DNA of 64,000 bases, from assembly GCA_947488755.1 (NCBI GenBank), contig CANLAD010000002.1, forward strand, positions 1-64,000, given 5' to 3'. The translations under genes were made by a program, and so were the position numbers. The notes beneath the pieces were generated by a model, which worked only from the letters and a program-made list of their open reading frames with translations, searched no databases and was not told the DNA's origin. Position 1 is the stretch's first letter; each line of letters begins with the position of its first letter. Shown in pieces: positions 33,039 through 41,208 of the stretch. Source of the stretch: an uncultured Erythrobacter sp. GTDB taxonomy: Bacteria; Pseudomonadota; Alphaproteobacteria; Sphingomonadales; Sphingomonadaceae.

Positions 33039-33249
33039 CTGATTTCCCGTTCTTCGCGGAAAAGAAGAAGTAGGCGGGGATTGCCGGATCGACGCGTCCT
33101 GCCATCCCAGACGTGAACGCGATCCAGCTTTATCGCAGGCCATGCACAGGCCCCGGCGGATCGTGGCGAAATTGGGGCGACAATGTGTCGGCTCTCTCGA
33201 CTTCGCAATCGAACAGCCCATGAATGCGCGCTCCAATCACGGAGATCGC

Positions 33250-33564
33250 ATGAGACGCCAACACCTTACCGCGGCCATCGCCGCATCGATTCTTTTTTCC
33301 CTGTCCGCGTGCGAAGTGCCGGATGAAGAACCGGTCCTGCCCGAAGATGATGGCGGCGCAATGATCGACGACACCGAAGTCGTCGAAGATATGCCGCCCC
33401 CGGTCGACGTCGATGAAGCGCCCGAAGAGCTGAGCGCTCCGATGGGCGAGCCGGTCGATGAGAGCGCCGATCCTATGGTCGAAGAAGCTCCAGTCGAAGA
33501 GGAGGCCGACATCGATCCCGCAGCCGACCCGGAAGCGATGGAACCTGCTGAACCCGAAATGTGA
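33250..33564 (+). CDS. Acidic lipoprotein
   Basis: A 104-residue protein with a lipoprotein signal (MRRQHLTAAIAASILFSLSAC; lipobox LSAC) and a mature part made almost only of Glu, Asp, Pro, Val, Met and Ala. It is similar in style to the lipoprotein at 24652-24891, and could bind metal ions or act as a charged surface linker. The start was chosen at the signal peptide; the frame is open from 33142. Confidence 0.7.
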   Translation: MRRQHLTAAIAASILFSLSACEVPDEEPVLPEDDGGAMIDDTEVVEDMPPPVDVDEAPEELSAPMGEPVDESADPMVEEAPVEEEADIDPAADPEAMEPAEPEM

Positions 33565-33719
33565 CGACTGCGGCGCCCGAGCTGGCCGCTCGCTCGCCTC
33601 GCATCATCGCAAAGACCGACGGGTGTCGTTTCCGAGCCACACCCCAACGCATCTCATAGCTGCCGTTCATCTGACCGGCGCATGACTGAAATCCCAAGTC
33701 GCAAAGAAGGACATTGAAA

Positions 33720-34181
33720 ATGAATATGAAATTGATGCTCACCACCGCCGCTGCTGGCGGTTTGATCGCAACGTCACCGGCATTCGCACAGGATACAGGG
33801 GCCATGGACGAAGCGCCGCCGCCTGCGGAAAGCGCCATTCCCGAGCCGACCATCGACACGGACGGTGACGGAGTGATGGACGCCTGGGATCAGCGCGGCG
33901 ATGGACAGGCCGATACCTGGGATACCGATGGCGACGGGCGACCCGATGCGGTGGATGCCGACGGCGACGGTCAGCCCGACGATCCCGGAGCTGCACCCGG
34001 TGCAGAGACCGGACCCGCTGCCGAAGCCTCCAATCCGCCCACGATCGACAGCAATGGCGACGGGTCGATGGATGCCTGGGACACGGACGGTGATGGACAG
34101 GCCGATACCTGGGATATAGATGGAGACGGAGCACCTGATTCTTATGATACGGACGGCGATGGTTCGCCCGATCCGACATGA
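33720..34181 (+). CDS. Secreted DTDGDG-repeat protein
   Basis: A 153-residue protein with a signal peptide (MNMKLMLTTAAAGGLIATSP, cleavage near AFA-Q) and two blocks of Asp/Gly repeats: residues ~46-88 and ~112-153. The units are DTDGDG, DADGDG, DIDGDG and DSNGDG, each followed by a short Ala/Trp/Pro linker. These are thrombospondin-type-3/calcium-binding repeats, so it should bind several Ca2+ ions at the cell surface. The second block appears to be a copy of the first (shared SMDAWDTDGDGQADTWD). The following region has strong hairpins. Confidence 0.85.
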   Translation: MNMKLMLTTAAAGGLIATSPAFAQDTGAMDEAPPPAESAIPEPTIDTDGDGVMDAWDQRGDGQADTWDTDGDGRPDAVDADGDGQPDDPGAAPGAETGPAAEASNPPTIDSNGDGSMDAWDTDGDGQADTWDIDGDGAPDSYDTDGDGSPDPT

Positions 34182-34187
34182 GGCGAC

Positions 34188-34256
34188 GCCGATCTGCCTA
34201 GTGGGAAGCCAGGGCAGATCGGCTGTCCGGGAGCATCGTGGCGATGCTCCCGGACA
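34188..34256 (+). terminator. Two adjacent strong hairpins after the DTDGDG protein
   Basis: GCCGATCTGCC (34188-34198) pairs with GGCAGATCGGC (34213-34223). Immediately after, TGTCCGGGAGCATCG (34224-34238) pairs perfectly with CGATGCTCCCGGACA (34242-34256), 15 bp with a 3-base loop. No T-run follows, so it may be an mRNA-stabilising or regulatory structure as well as a terminator. Confidence 0.65.
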
Positions 34257-34305
34257 CCCATTTTCAGCTTCGATCGCGAGTGCTTGATCGGCGCAGCGCG
34301 AACGA

Positions 34306-34334
34306 TGCGGCCCCGCTCGGGGGGCGGGGCCGCA
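34306..34334. other. 11-bp perfect GC hairpin
   Basis: TGCGGCCCCGC (34306-34316) pairs with GCGGGGCCGCA (34324-34334), loop 7. It is the third of four hairpins in a 350-base gene-free stretch. Confidence 0.55.
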
Positions 34335-34505
34335 ACTCATCGCAAATCACTTGCATTCGCAACAGAGCGAATTATTTCAAACGCATCAAGGGTATCCGCC
34401 CCCGGCGCCCTGACACAAAGGCTTTCCTCCAACCCAACCCCAACGACCCCCCCGGAGAGAAAGCCGACGAGAAATGAGTGTTCGTCCCTGGATGCTCGAC
34501 TTGAT

Positions 34506-34538
34506 AGCCCCGCACCGTCCCCCGTTGCGGGGCTTTTT
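34506..34538 (+). terminator. Orphan rho-independent terminator
   Basis: AGCCCCGC (34506-34513) pairs with GCGGGGCT (34527-34534), followed by TTTTCG. No convincing protein gene precedes it on the plus strand, so it could end a small RNA starting after 34340. Confidence 0.7.
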
Positions 34539-34638
34539 CGTAGCGATTGAGGCTAGGCTGCGATCCGGCTCGACCGATCGCGCGCATTGATGCCAGATTC
34601 CGATACGCTCGCCGCTGGAGAAAGGAAATCACGTTTCC

Positions 34639-35091
34639 ATGATCGGTCATCGAACCTTGGTCGGCGCTTTCAGCTTGACCGCGATCGCCGCTTTGAGCGG
34701 CATTGCGGTGGCCGTCGCGCCAGCCACGGCGCAGCAGGAGGCACTAAAGCTGAAGGGGACGTGCGGTAACAACAATGCCCCCCGCCCGGGACTGTCGGGC
34801 TTGGCCCAATGCCGATACGTGATCCTCAATCGGGACGGGGCGAACAGCTCGATCGTCTATCTGGATCGTCGCGAGCGGCTTTCCGTGCGGTTTGACGGCG
34901 CGTTTACAGGCGATGAGATGGTGGTGCGCACCATGCAGGCTTCCGGCCACGACGAGCGCGAGGCGGAAGGCAAATGCTGGCTCACTCGCGGTAACAGGGA
35001 CAGCGAGATCACATGGGTCTCTTGCGCAGCAATGTCGTCCGCGCCGGGTTCCACGACATACGCTGCCTATTTCAACCACAGAGGCTGGTAG
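34639..35091 (+). CDS. Periplasmic protein, family copy 2
   Basis: A 150-residue paralog of 30742-31179. A signal peptide (MIGHRTLVGAFSLTAIAALS, cleavage near TAQQ) is followed by the same motif order: GTCGN, QCRYVILNRDG, SSIVYLD, RFDGAFTGDEMVV, a charged DEREAEGKC segment, and WVSC. Four Cys probably form two disulfides. The leader GGAAATCACGTTTCC, which ends directly at the ATG, is nearly identical to that of copy 1. The function is unknown. Confidence 0.65.
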   Translation: MIGHRTLVGAFSLTAIAALSGIAVAVAPATAQQEALKLKGTCGNNNAPRPGLSGLAQCRYVILNRDGANSSIVYLDRRERLSVRFDGAFTGDEMVVRTMQASGHDEREAEGKCWLTRGNRDSEITWVSCAAMSSAPGSTTYAAYFNHRGW

Positions 35092-35141
35092 AGACAAGCG
35101 CCAGCAACGTCGCCTTGACCGACCGAGCGCATTGGTTTCAG

Positions 35142-35345
35142 ATGTTAATCATGCGCCCGCTTCTCTTCATTACAGATCTTCACTGCGACCTGGTGGACCG
35201 CGATACCCGACGCGCGCGGCTCTTGGCCGCGCGCAGGAAAATGGTCGGAAGCATCAACCGTAAGGGCATTCTGTCGGGGCATTGGGATGCCGGCATCGTG
35301 GTGGGCACCTATTGCGGCGGCAAGGGCACCTTCATGGAGCGTTGA
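35142..35345 (+). CDS. Small hypothetical protein (uncertain)
   Basis: A 67-codon frame, MLIMRPLLFITDLHCDLVDR..., basic and without a clear ribosome site. It follows the periplasmic protein by 50 bases and converges on the SRAP gene. The end (GTYCGGKGTFMER) is not obviously meaningful. It may be non-coding. Confidence 0.25.
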   Translation: MLIMRPLLFITDLHCDLVDRDTRRARLLAARRKMVGSINRKGILSGHWDAGIVVGTYCGGKGTFMER

Positions 35346-35349
35346 GCTA

Positions 35350-35955
35350 TCAGCTCCGTACCCAGCGATCCTTGGTTCGCTCGATAGCGATCGCACCGCC
35401 GAACGGTCGACACAGCGATCGAGCTTCATCGACGCTGCCCTCCAACCATTGCTCATAAGCTTCGCGCACGAGCAGCACCGGCATTCGGTTGTGGACCTGG
35501 GCAATGCTATCGGCCGCATCGGTCATCACCATTGAGTAGACCTCGCCCCATTCATCGCTGCTGCGCCAAATGCCGGCACAGGCAAACAGCTCTTGTCCCG
35601 GCAGCGAGAGCCAGGTTCGCGTCTTTGCGCCCTTCTCGCCTTCGGCTTCGGCCCATGCCGTCATCGGGATAAGGCAGCGGCGTTCGGCAAAGCTGGAGCG
35701 CCACATGAAGCTGTCGAGCTTATCGGTCCGGGCATTGTTGACCGGCTTCGGCTTCAAGGGTTCGCCGGTCTTCTTGCTTTTGAGTACGAGCGGAAAGCCC
35801 CAGGACATTTGCCGGACGGCATTGTCGGCAACGACATGGCCGGGATGGCCGGGATAGATTTCCTCTCCCACGTTCGATCCCAGACCGGTTCCCGCAACGC
35901 CAAACCAGCGTGCCACTTCATCGACGCTCTTCGACATGCGATACAGATTGCAGAT
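35350..35955 (-). CDS. SRAP/YedK-type protein (SOS response-associated), apparent ATC start
   Basis: SRAP proteins bind abasic sites in ssDNA covalently through the Cys that follows the initiator Met. Here the family N-terminus (C-NLYRMSKSVDEVARWFGV) is present, but the codon before the Cys (35953-35955) is ATC rather than ATG; a ribosome site GAGAGG is 6-7 bases upstream. The only nearby ATG (35937) would remove the catalytic Cys. NNARTDKLDS and the RMP-containing QVHNRMPVLL (His) are conserved, as is the Glu-containing AWAEAEG. Either ATC is used as a start, or the active site has been lost. It is 3 bases after a zinc-ribbon gene on the same strand. Confidence 0.8.
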   Translation of the reverse strand: MCNLYRMSKSVDEVARWFGVAGTGLGSNVGEEIYPGHPGHVVADNAVRQMSWGFPLVLKSKKTGEPLKPKPVNNARTDKLDSFMWRSSFAERRCLIPMTAWAEAEGEKGAKTRTWLSLPGQELFACAGIWRSSDEWGEVYSMVMTDAADSIAQVHNRMPVLLVREAYEQWLEGSVDEARSLCRPFGGAIAIERTKDRWVRS

Positions 35956-35958
35956 AGA

Positions 35959-36207
35959 TCACCTCTCGCTTGCGGTCTTCTTAACCAGTCCGCCCGCTTG
36001 CAGTTCCGCATTCTGTGTTCGGCATTTCGCACACCGGAACCGGCGCTGCGCACTGTGCAGGTGTAAGGTCCACCCTCGTTTCACGAACAGGTGATAGAGA
36101 TGGGTCGGATCGAGTTCCTGGCGATGGCCGCAGGAGCGGCAGAAGACCTGCACCAGGATATCGTGATGAATGAAGTCAGAGATCGTGCGCAGCCGGATGG
36201 AGGACAT
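35959..36207 (-). CDS. Zinc-ribbon protein
   Basis: An 82-residue protein (MSSIRLRTISDFIHHDILVQ...) with CRSCGH and CAKC about 38 residues apart, a four-Cys zinc ribbon, and an amphipathic middle (LYHLFVKRGWTLHLH). Its stop lies 3 bases before the SRAP gene start, so they are probably co-transcribed. The role might be DNA binding, but no family is recognised. The start could also be the longer 36276. Confidence 0.6.
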   Translation of the reverse strand: MSSIRLRTISDFIHHDILVQVFCRSCGHRQELDPTHLYHLFVKRGWTLHLHSAQRRFRCAKCRTQNAELQAGGLVKKTASER

Positions 36208-36302
36208 CGAGCACCGATAGAACGAAACCAGAACGCTTGAAAAGGATGGTTGCGACAATCTCTCGCTTGCAGGCACGTTCCAACTTTGTTCTATCCGCGA
36301 AA

Positions 36303-36626
36303 ATGACGAGGGCGGTGAGAGATTCGGGCAATGCCTATTCGCATCGCGCGTGCTGGAAGGACCAACCCTACAGCGCCCAGCTCGATCGCAGCGTGTTCTG
36401 GCATGGCAAGCGCATCGGGCGCATCACTTACACCACCATCTTCCCTAGCGGGCCGACTTGGGTCTGGAGCTGCCAATTCAACATCATCATTCACGATCAG
36501 AGCGGCTTTGCACCCACGCGCGAAATCGGGCTTGAAGAGGTGCGAATGCGCCACGAGCGCGAAGGCTGTCCAGGGCCTCTCGTCGGTGCACGACCGATGG
36601 TCCATTGCAGGTGGCTTATGGACTAG
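36303..36626 (+). CDS. Hypothetical protein
   Basis: A 107-residue protein starting MTRAVRDSGNAYSHRACW with a compact middle segment (FWHGKRIGRITYTTIFPSG, TWVWSCQFNIII). It is divergent from the zinc-ribbon gene. The start is uncertain because the frame is open from 36237. No family is recognised; codon use is normal for the plasmid. Confidence 0.45.
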   Translation: MTRAVRDSGNAYSHRACWKDQPYSAQLDRSVFWHGKRIGRITYTTIFPSGPTWVWSCQFNIIIHDQSGFAPTREIGLEEVRMRHEREGCPGPLVGARPMVHCRWLMD

Positions 36627-36730
36627 ATAGCGGTTTGAGTACGCTGTTGGTCCAGGCGCATCGCCAGTATCAAAGATCAACACACGATGTATCGGACCCG
36701 ATCGAAGCCCAACATCAACGCTACCAAGCT

Positions 36731-37033
36731 TTAGTTTTGATCACGCTGCCTGCTGCGCACTTTGTGGTATGCGACGGGCGATGCCGCTACATCATCGCGG
36801 TAGACCACATGATTATCTTTGATGTCGAGATGCTCGACAGCAACCAGACGACCATCGTCCATGCGAACGGCGAGAACATGCTCGTGCTCTTTATCGACGA
36901 GCATATCCTCGATCTTGCCATAATTTTCGCCGTTCATCGACCGGACCGCCCACCCGCGAATATCCTGCTTTTCGTGCACGAGCTCCCAGTTGGAAAGCGT
37001 ATCCAGCTCTGCGAACCGATCATCATGCTTCAT
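36731..37033 (-). CDS. PRC-barrel-like protein, copy 2
   Basis: A 100-residue paralog of 24010-24291. MKHDDRFAELDTLSNWELVH, then a PRC-type core (KIEDMLVDKEHEHVLAVRMDD) and VEHLDIKDNHVVYRDDV. A basic tail (HKVRSRQRDQN) is extra. It overlaps the end of the anchored acidic protein gene by four bases, the same arrangement as copy 1. Confidence 0.75.
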   Translation of the reverse strand: MKHDDRFAELDTLSNWELVHEKQDIRGWAVRSMNGENYGKIEDMLVDKEHEHVLAVRMDDGRLVAVEHLDIKDNHVVYRDDVAASPVAYHKVRSRQRDQN

Positions 37034-37596
37034 GGTGTTTCTCCGCCATTGATTACGTTAACACGGTGCGCGCGAATGTAAGCTTCGCCGGCATCATCAA
37101 GATCAGCGCGAACCGTGTCCGGCATGTTTGCCAGATCCAGCTCGAGCACCTCGCCAACAATGTCGACGCGCGAACCGGGATTGATATCGACCAGCCCTTC
37201 GCGTTGCGTCTCCGGCGTATGGACCTCGTCGAAGCGCACGAGGGTTTCGCTACCCCCTTCGCCGACAGTGAAAGCCATATCGCCAATTACGCGGTTGACC
37301 GCGACATTCTCGAGATCGACCTCGCTTCCGATCATTGCGGCGAGAGAGCTAAGGGTCGCAAGATCGGTTAGAGCATTGCTATTGTCGCCTACTGGTGCGC
37401 TGAGCGGCACTCCATCATCGACGCTCGTTCGGTAAGCATCCCTATTCTCACCAGCGATCGGACTAGTATCGGGGACGTTTGGATCAGCATCTCCGGAAGA
37501 GAGCAACCACCAAAAGAAAGCCGCAGCCAACAACAGCAACAGCAAAATCCATAGCCAAGTGTAGGACGATTTCTTCTCGACGGGAATCTCGGCCAT
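37030..37596 (-). CDS. Membrane-anchored acidic periplasmic protein, copy 2
   Basis: A 188-residue paralog of 23427-24020. The N-terminus AEIPVEKKSSYTWLWILLLLL carries one membrane helix (residues ~12-31); the periplasmic part is acidic. It has one or two beta-rich subdomains (MAFTVGEGGSETLVRFDEV, SRVDIVGEVLELDLANM) that may be related to OB-like folds. It is followed directly by the PRC-barrel gene. Confidence 0.65.
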   Translation of the reverse strand: MAEIPVEKKSSYTWLWILLLLLLAAAFFWWLLSSGDADPNVPDTSPIAGENRDAYRTSVDDGVPLSAPVGDNSNALTDLATLSSLAAMIGSEVDLENVAVNRVIGDMAFTVGEGGSETLVRFDEVHTPETQREGLVDINPGSRVDIVGEVLELDLANMPDTVRADLDDAGEAYIRAHRVNVINGGETP

Positions 37597-38027
37597 TGCG
37601 GTATTCTCCGGATATTGGCGCGGTCAGCGATTGGACAAGGCGATCGGGTCTTGCGATCACTGCAACAACAGCGGCTTTTGCACCAGCTTGTTCCAAAATT
37701 TTCGATTGCAAAGGGAAAGAGGGGCGGCCCAGGAAGCCCGGGTGCCGTTGCGAGCGAATGTTCGCCGTCCACTTCGAGCCTGAAGATGACCGGGCTGTGT
37801 CGACATACGATGGGGATCAACTTGAGGGTGAATTAACCTATAGAATGTTGGTGAACCCGAGCCGCTTCAAGCGCCTAAACGTGCTTCGGTCTCGGTTGGT
37901 CTTATGGAGGCGGTATCCCTCGCCACCAAAACGGGTCCTAAACGTTGATCTTGCACGACGTTGAGCAGGCGTCGGCAATCCCGCTGACGCTGACGCGCGA
38001 ACGTTTCGAAAAAGGGAGATGATAGCC
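37597..38027. other. Gene-free interval between divergent stress genes
   Basis: About 430 bases between the minus-strand anchored protein and the plus-strand PRC-barrel gene. Open frames on both strands are shadows without ribosome sites or family likeness. It probably carries the two divergent promoters; the plus gene's ribosome site is AAAGGGAGATGATAG. Confidence 0.4.
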
Positions 38028-38396
38028 ATGCAAGGGCAGCAACAGACCTCACAGAACTGTATTTCAAGCGATCGCGTGGAGGGAACCGCGGTGTACGGAT
38101 CCAATGGCGACAAGATTGGGTCGGTGGATTGTATTATGATCGAGAAGCGAAGCGGCCAGGCCCGAGAAGCCATTGTCGATGTGGGCGGTTTCCTGGGCAT
38201 GGGCGGCAGCCGGCATGCTGTTCCCTGGCAGAACCTCGACTATGATGAGAACGAGGGTGGGTACAAGCTCAGCGTGACCGAGGAAGAGCTCAAGAACGCC
38301 CCATCGTTCCAGGCCAGCGATCGCGACCAGGCCCTTTCCGACCACCGCCATCGCGATGAAGTCTACGAGTATTACGGTACACCGCGCTATTGGTAA
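38028..38396 (+). CDS. PRC-barrel protein
   Basis: A 122-residue PRC-barrel protein: CISSDRVEGTAVYGSNGDKIGSVDCIMIEKRSGQAREAIVDVGGFLGMGGSRHAVPWQNL matches the core fold. The acidic C-terminal part (ASDRDQALSDHRHRDEVYEYYG) is Asp/His/Tyr-rich. Many alphaproteobacterial stress genes have this family next to general-stress regulators. It is separate from the two copies above, being closer to canonical PRC-barrels. Confidence 0.9.
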   Translation: MQGQQQTSQNCISSDRVEGTAVYGSNGDKIGSVDCIMIEKRSGQAREAIVDVGGFLGMGGSRHAVPWQNLDYDENEGGYKLSVTEEELKNAPSFQASDRDQALSDHRHRDEVYEYYGTPRYW

Positions 38397-38409
38397 TCGA
38401 ACGATTGTG

Positions 38410-38437
38410 CTGCCGGAGCCGCCTTGGGCTCCGGCAG
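38410..38437 (+). terminator. Hairpin after the PRC-barrel gene
   Basis: CTGCCGGAGCC (38410-38420) pairs with GGCTCCGGCAG (38427-38437), 11 bp with a 6-base loop. No T-run, but the position is right for a terminator. Confidence 0.6.
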
Positions 38438-38515
38438 TCACCTGACGCCCTTCCAAACCACGACTTGTTCAATATCAAGGCAAGATAGCTTTAATTGGTA
38501 GCGCGCAAGCCCGCT

Positions 38516-38908
38516 TCACCAACCAGCAATTGCTTCGAGGATTTGCGACCGTGATACCGGCTTGCGAATAACCACATCGTCATTCCGCAAACCGTTGATG
38601 TTCAAGGCACTGTAAGCGGTTATGAAGGCAAACGGAATGCCGCGCTGCCGCAAGAGGCTAGCTACTGGTTCAGATGTCTTGCCTTCGCCTAGATTCACAT
38701 CGAGCAAAGCCCCGTTGAGTTCCTCGTTCGCGGAGACTTTCTCGGCGTCGTTAAGCCTTACACACGGACCGACCACCATATAGCCTGCGTCTTCAAGTGT
38801 GTCGGCCACATCCAAAGCCAGCATAATCTCATCTTCGACGATCAGGATGCGCTTTGTGCGGTTTGCGGGTTCGCTTCCGCATTGTGTATCGGCATGGTAA
38901 GTCGCCAT
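38516..38908 (-). CDS. Single-domain response regulator
   Basis: A 130-residue receiver domain without an output domain. The phospho-acceptor Asp is D70 (GALLDVNLGEG), with the acidic pair at E25-D26 and Lys116 (RKP). The GxGIPF...AFITAYS switch region is intact. It overlaps the end of the HWE kinase gene by 67 bases, so the two are a genuine pair. Such single receivers commonly work in HWE-kinase pathways of alphaproteobacterial general stress responses. Confidence 0.88.
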   Translation of the reverse strand: MATYHADTQCGSEPANRTKRILIVEDEIMLALDVADTLEDAGYMVVGPCVRLNDAEKVSANEELNGALLDVNLGEGKTSEPVASLLRQRGIPFAFITAYSALNINGLRNDDVVIRKPVSRSQILEAIAGW

Positions 38909-39948
38909 TCAAATCCCTCGCCTGGATAGGCTATGTCAACCTCACCAGACGTTTCCATTGCAATCGCGCGATCAATTATGAACGCGCCAAATCCCTTCGT
39001 AGTGGGACTAACGGGCGGTGGTCCGCCGCGTTCCATCCATTCGATGCGAAGCTGCGGCTGTGTCGCATTTTGGTCAACGAACCAGCGGATCGAAACTGTG
39101 CCTTCCGGAACAGAGAGCGCACCGTACTTCGTTGCGTTCGTCGAAAGCTCATAGGTTGCCATCGAGAGCGCAAGCGCTTGGCGCGAAGGGAGCGAGACTT
39201 CGGGCCCGTCGCAGCTAATCCGCCCTGGTGCCGTGCGCTCTACAATATCGCAGATGACTTCGTCGACCGGAGCTCTATCCCACTGTGTCCCGATCAGTTT
39301 CGAGTGCGCCCGCGCATACGCATCGAGGCGTTCATCGATCGTGGCTCGCAAGGTATCATCGACGGTCAGCGATCGCAGCGATTGATTGACGATCGCCTTC
39401 ACCACACTGAAGGCGTTCTTCACCCGGTGGTTCAGTTCGCCGATCAGAATTTGCTGGCCATTTTGCAATTGGCGTTCGCGGTCGATGTCGATCAGGGCAA
39501 CCGAAGCGCCGATCCGCTTCCCTTCGCTGTCGAAGATCGGCCTGCCAATGATGCGCATCCAGAAACGTGTTCCATCGCCCCGCTGGTAATGAACATCCAG
39601 CTCAGACCGTTCCTCTCCATCGCGCACAACGCGTGAAAGCGGGTATTCGTGGCTTTCGACCCGGCGCCCGTCCTCATGGAATGAGATCCACTCGCCATAG
39701 GAGTCAACATCATCCGAATGCAGGACGGGATGGCGGATCAGCTCTTCGACAAAGCTGTTCCCATGAAAAATCTCGCCTTTTTCATCGGCCAGAACCACGC
39801 CGACAGGAACTGTTTCGAGAACAGCCTCCAAATGGTAGATACGATTTTCGGCGCTCGCTAGGGCCTGGGAAGTCGTTTTTTGCCCTTGCTCGGCAGCAAG
39901 CAGCTTGGCCTCAAGCTCAGCTATCTTTTCTTCGCTCGAACCGGCCAA
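38842..39948 (-). CDS. PAS-HWE-type sensor histidine kinase
   Basis: A 368-residue cytosolic kinase: a short N-terminal coiled coil (residues 6-40), a PAS domain (~42-160, VGVVLADEKGEIFHGN) and an HWE/HisKA_2 kinase domain with the phospho-accepting His174 in GELNHRVKN. The ATPase part includes YELSTNATKYGA and GFGAFIIDR. No membrane segment, so it probably senses an internal cue (light or redox through PAS). It is directly coupled to the downstream receiver. Confidence 0.9.
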   Translation of the reverse strand: MAGSSEEKIAELEAKLLAAEQGQKTTSQALASAENRIYHLEAVLETVPVGVVLADEKGEIFHGNSFVEELIRHPVLHSDDVDSYGEWISFHEDGRRVESHEYPLSRVVRDGEERSELDVHYQRGDGTRFWMRIIGRPIFDSEGKRIGASVALIDIDRERQLQNGQQILIGELNHRVKNAFSVVKAIVNQSLRSLTVDDTLRATIDERLDAYARAHSKLIGTQWDRAPVDEVICDIVERTAPGRISCDGPEVSLPSRQALALSMATYELSTNATKYGALSVPEGTVSIRWFVDQNATQPQLRIEWMERGGPPPVSPTTKGFGAFIIDRAIAMETSGEVDIAYPGEGFEWRLTMPIHNAEANPQTAQSAS

Positions 39949-40088
39949 TCACCCAACCCTCCCACATTGAAAAACCGAAGAGCGACTAGCAGTGAATGGC
40001 ATTCATGAAAAGACAGGCCATAACGTGCAGTCTACCGCCATAGTAGCGGCGCTTATCGCCAACATCGCTCCATGAGCCGATCCAGTCG

Positions 40089-40544
40089 TCAGGTTCGAGT
40101 ATTGTCTGAATGTGGGTGGCCGAAGGCGCATGAGGCGGTCAGCTCCATAGCGTCCAGAGCTTTGTCAATCTGGAAGGTGACCGATGGCATGCTTTCAGGG
40201 GTGAGGACCAGATTCTGGTTTTGAAACAGCCATGGAAAGAGCAAATCATCGGAGAGGTCGAATTCTACGATGCCAGCGTTCTCGAGACGTCTGGGCTCGG
40301 CGTATCGCGTGTCACCCCTGCTCGCCCAGTACGGATGATTATCGGTCCCGATCGACAGGTGGATATAGTCCGAGTTCGAGACCGTGCGCCAAGCAGAACT
40401 CCCGGCGACAAAACGAACGCCCAAACCATAATGTTTAGCATACCGGATCAAGAACGAACCGTCGGAATAATCCGCGCGCATCAGGCAGCCCCAGTCATGC
40501 GGTTTGGGTAAGCCATGTTGAGGCTGAGGCTTTGCCGCTTCCAC
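40089..40544 (-). CDS. Hypothetical protein
   Basis: A 151-residue protein without recognisable family or motifs; MRADYSDGSFLIRYAKHYGL may be the true start (residue 22). The middle is rich in aromatic residues (SDDLLFPWLFQNQNLVL). No membrane helix or signal. The 40545-40821 interval upstream shows nothing else. Confidence 0.4.
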   Translation of the reverse strand: MEAAKPQPQHGLPKPHDWGCLMRADYSDGSFLIRYAKHYGLGVRFVAGSSAWRTVSNSDYIHLSIGTDNHPYWASRGDTRYAEPRRLENAGIVEFDLSDDLLFPWLFQNQNLVLTPESMPSVTFQIDKALDAMELTASCAFGHPHSDNTRT

Positions 40545-40821
40545 CTCTTACAAGAGATCACATCTTGCCGCTATCCCAAGCGCTCTGATTGTCTGCTTTT
40601 TAGCAATCAAGTCGTAAAGCCGACTGTCGCAAAACCCACCCACAATGCGCCGCTCGTTAGGGTATACCCAAACGCAACGACAGGGTGAAACAGCTCCACC
40701 ATTGCGAGAGGATGGGGTTTGCGCGATTGTAACGCTATTCGGGGCCGGTCTAGACCCTATCGCAACGTTCAGCGGCAGGCCCTGGGCAAGACATGAATGA
40801 TTTAGCGGGCAGGGTTCCCCG

Positions 40822-41208
40822 CTATCGCAAATGGTGCAGCTTCAGGCCCCTGATCTTCACCTTCTGCCATTCTCTATCCGCGGTGAGGACGGGAAGTTTC
40901 AGCTGCAGACCCAGAGCCATACACGATCGATCCCCGATCCCTCGACCGAACTCCTTCGTTTTCTCGAACAACTGCGCAGATTGGTAAGCTGCCTCGGCGT
41001 CGTGAGCCCTCACCTCGAGACCGAGCTCGTCCAAGATAACGCGAATGTCTTTCATCTCCGCCCCTTCGCGCAGCATCTCCTTTGCGACCTCCTGCAGGTT
41101 CACAGCGGAGAGTATAGCATTCCCAATGTGCGATGCCACTTCGTCAGCCCCTGCCTCTCCCCGCAGGAGCGCCAGCACAGCCGAGGCATCGAGAACAACC
41201 CCGCTCAC
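40822..41208 (-). CDS. vapC: PIN-domain toxin (VapC-like)
   Basis: A 128-residue PIN-domain RNase: MSGVVLDASAVLALL (Asp7), the conserved NLQEV(A)K Glu, and GDRSCMALG (Asp) near residue 93, plus PVLTADREW. These acidic residues bind Mg2+ at the active site. It overlaps the antitoxin gene (ATGA), as usual for VapBC pairs. On a plasmid it supports post-segregational stability. Confidence 0.92.
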   Translation of the reverse strand: MSGVVLDASAVLALLRGEAGADEVASHIGNAILSAVNLQEVAKEMLREGAEMKDIRVILDELGLEVRAHDAEAAYQSAQLFEKTKEFGRGIGDRSCMALGLQLKLPVLTADREWQKVKIRGLKLHHLR

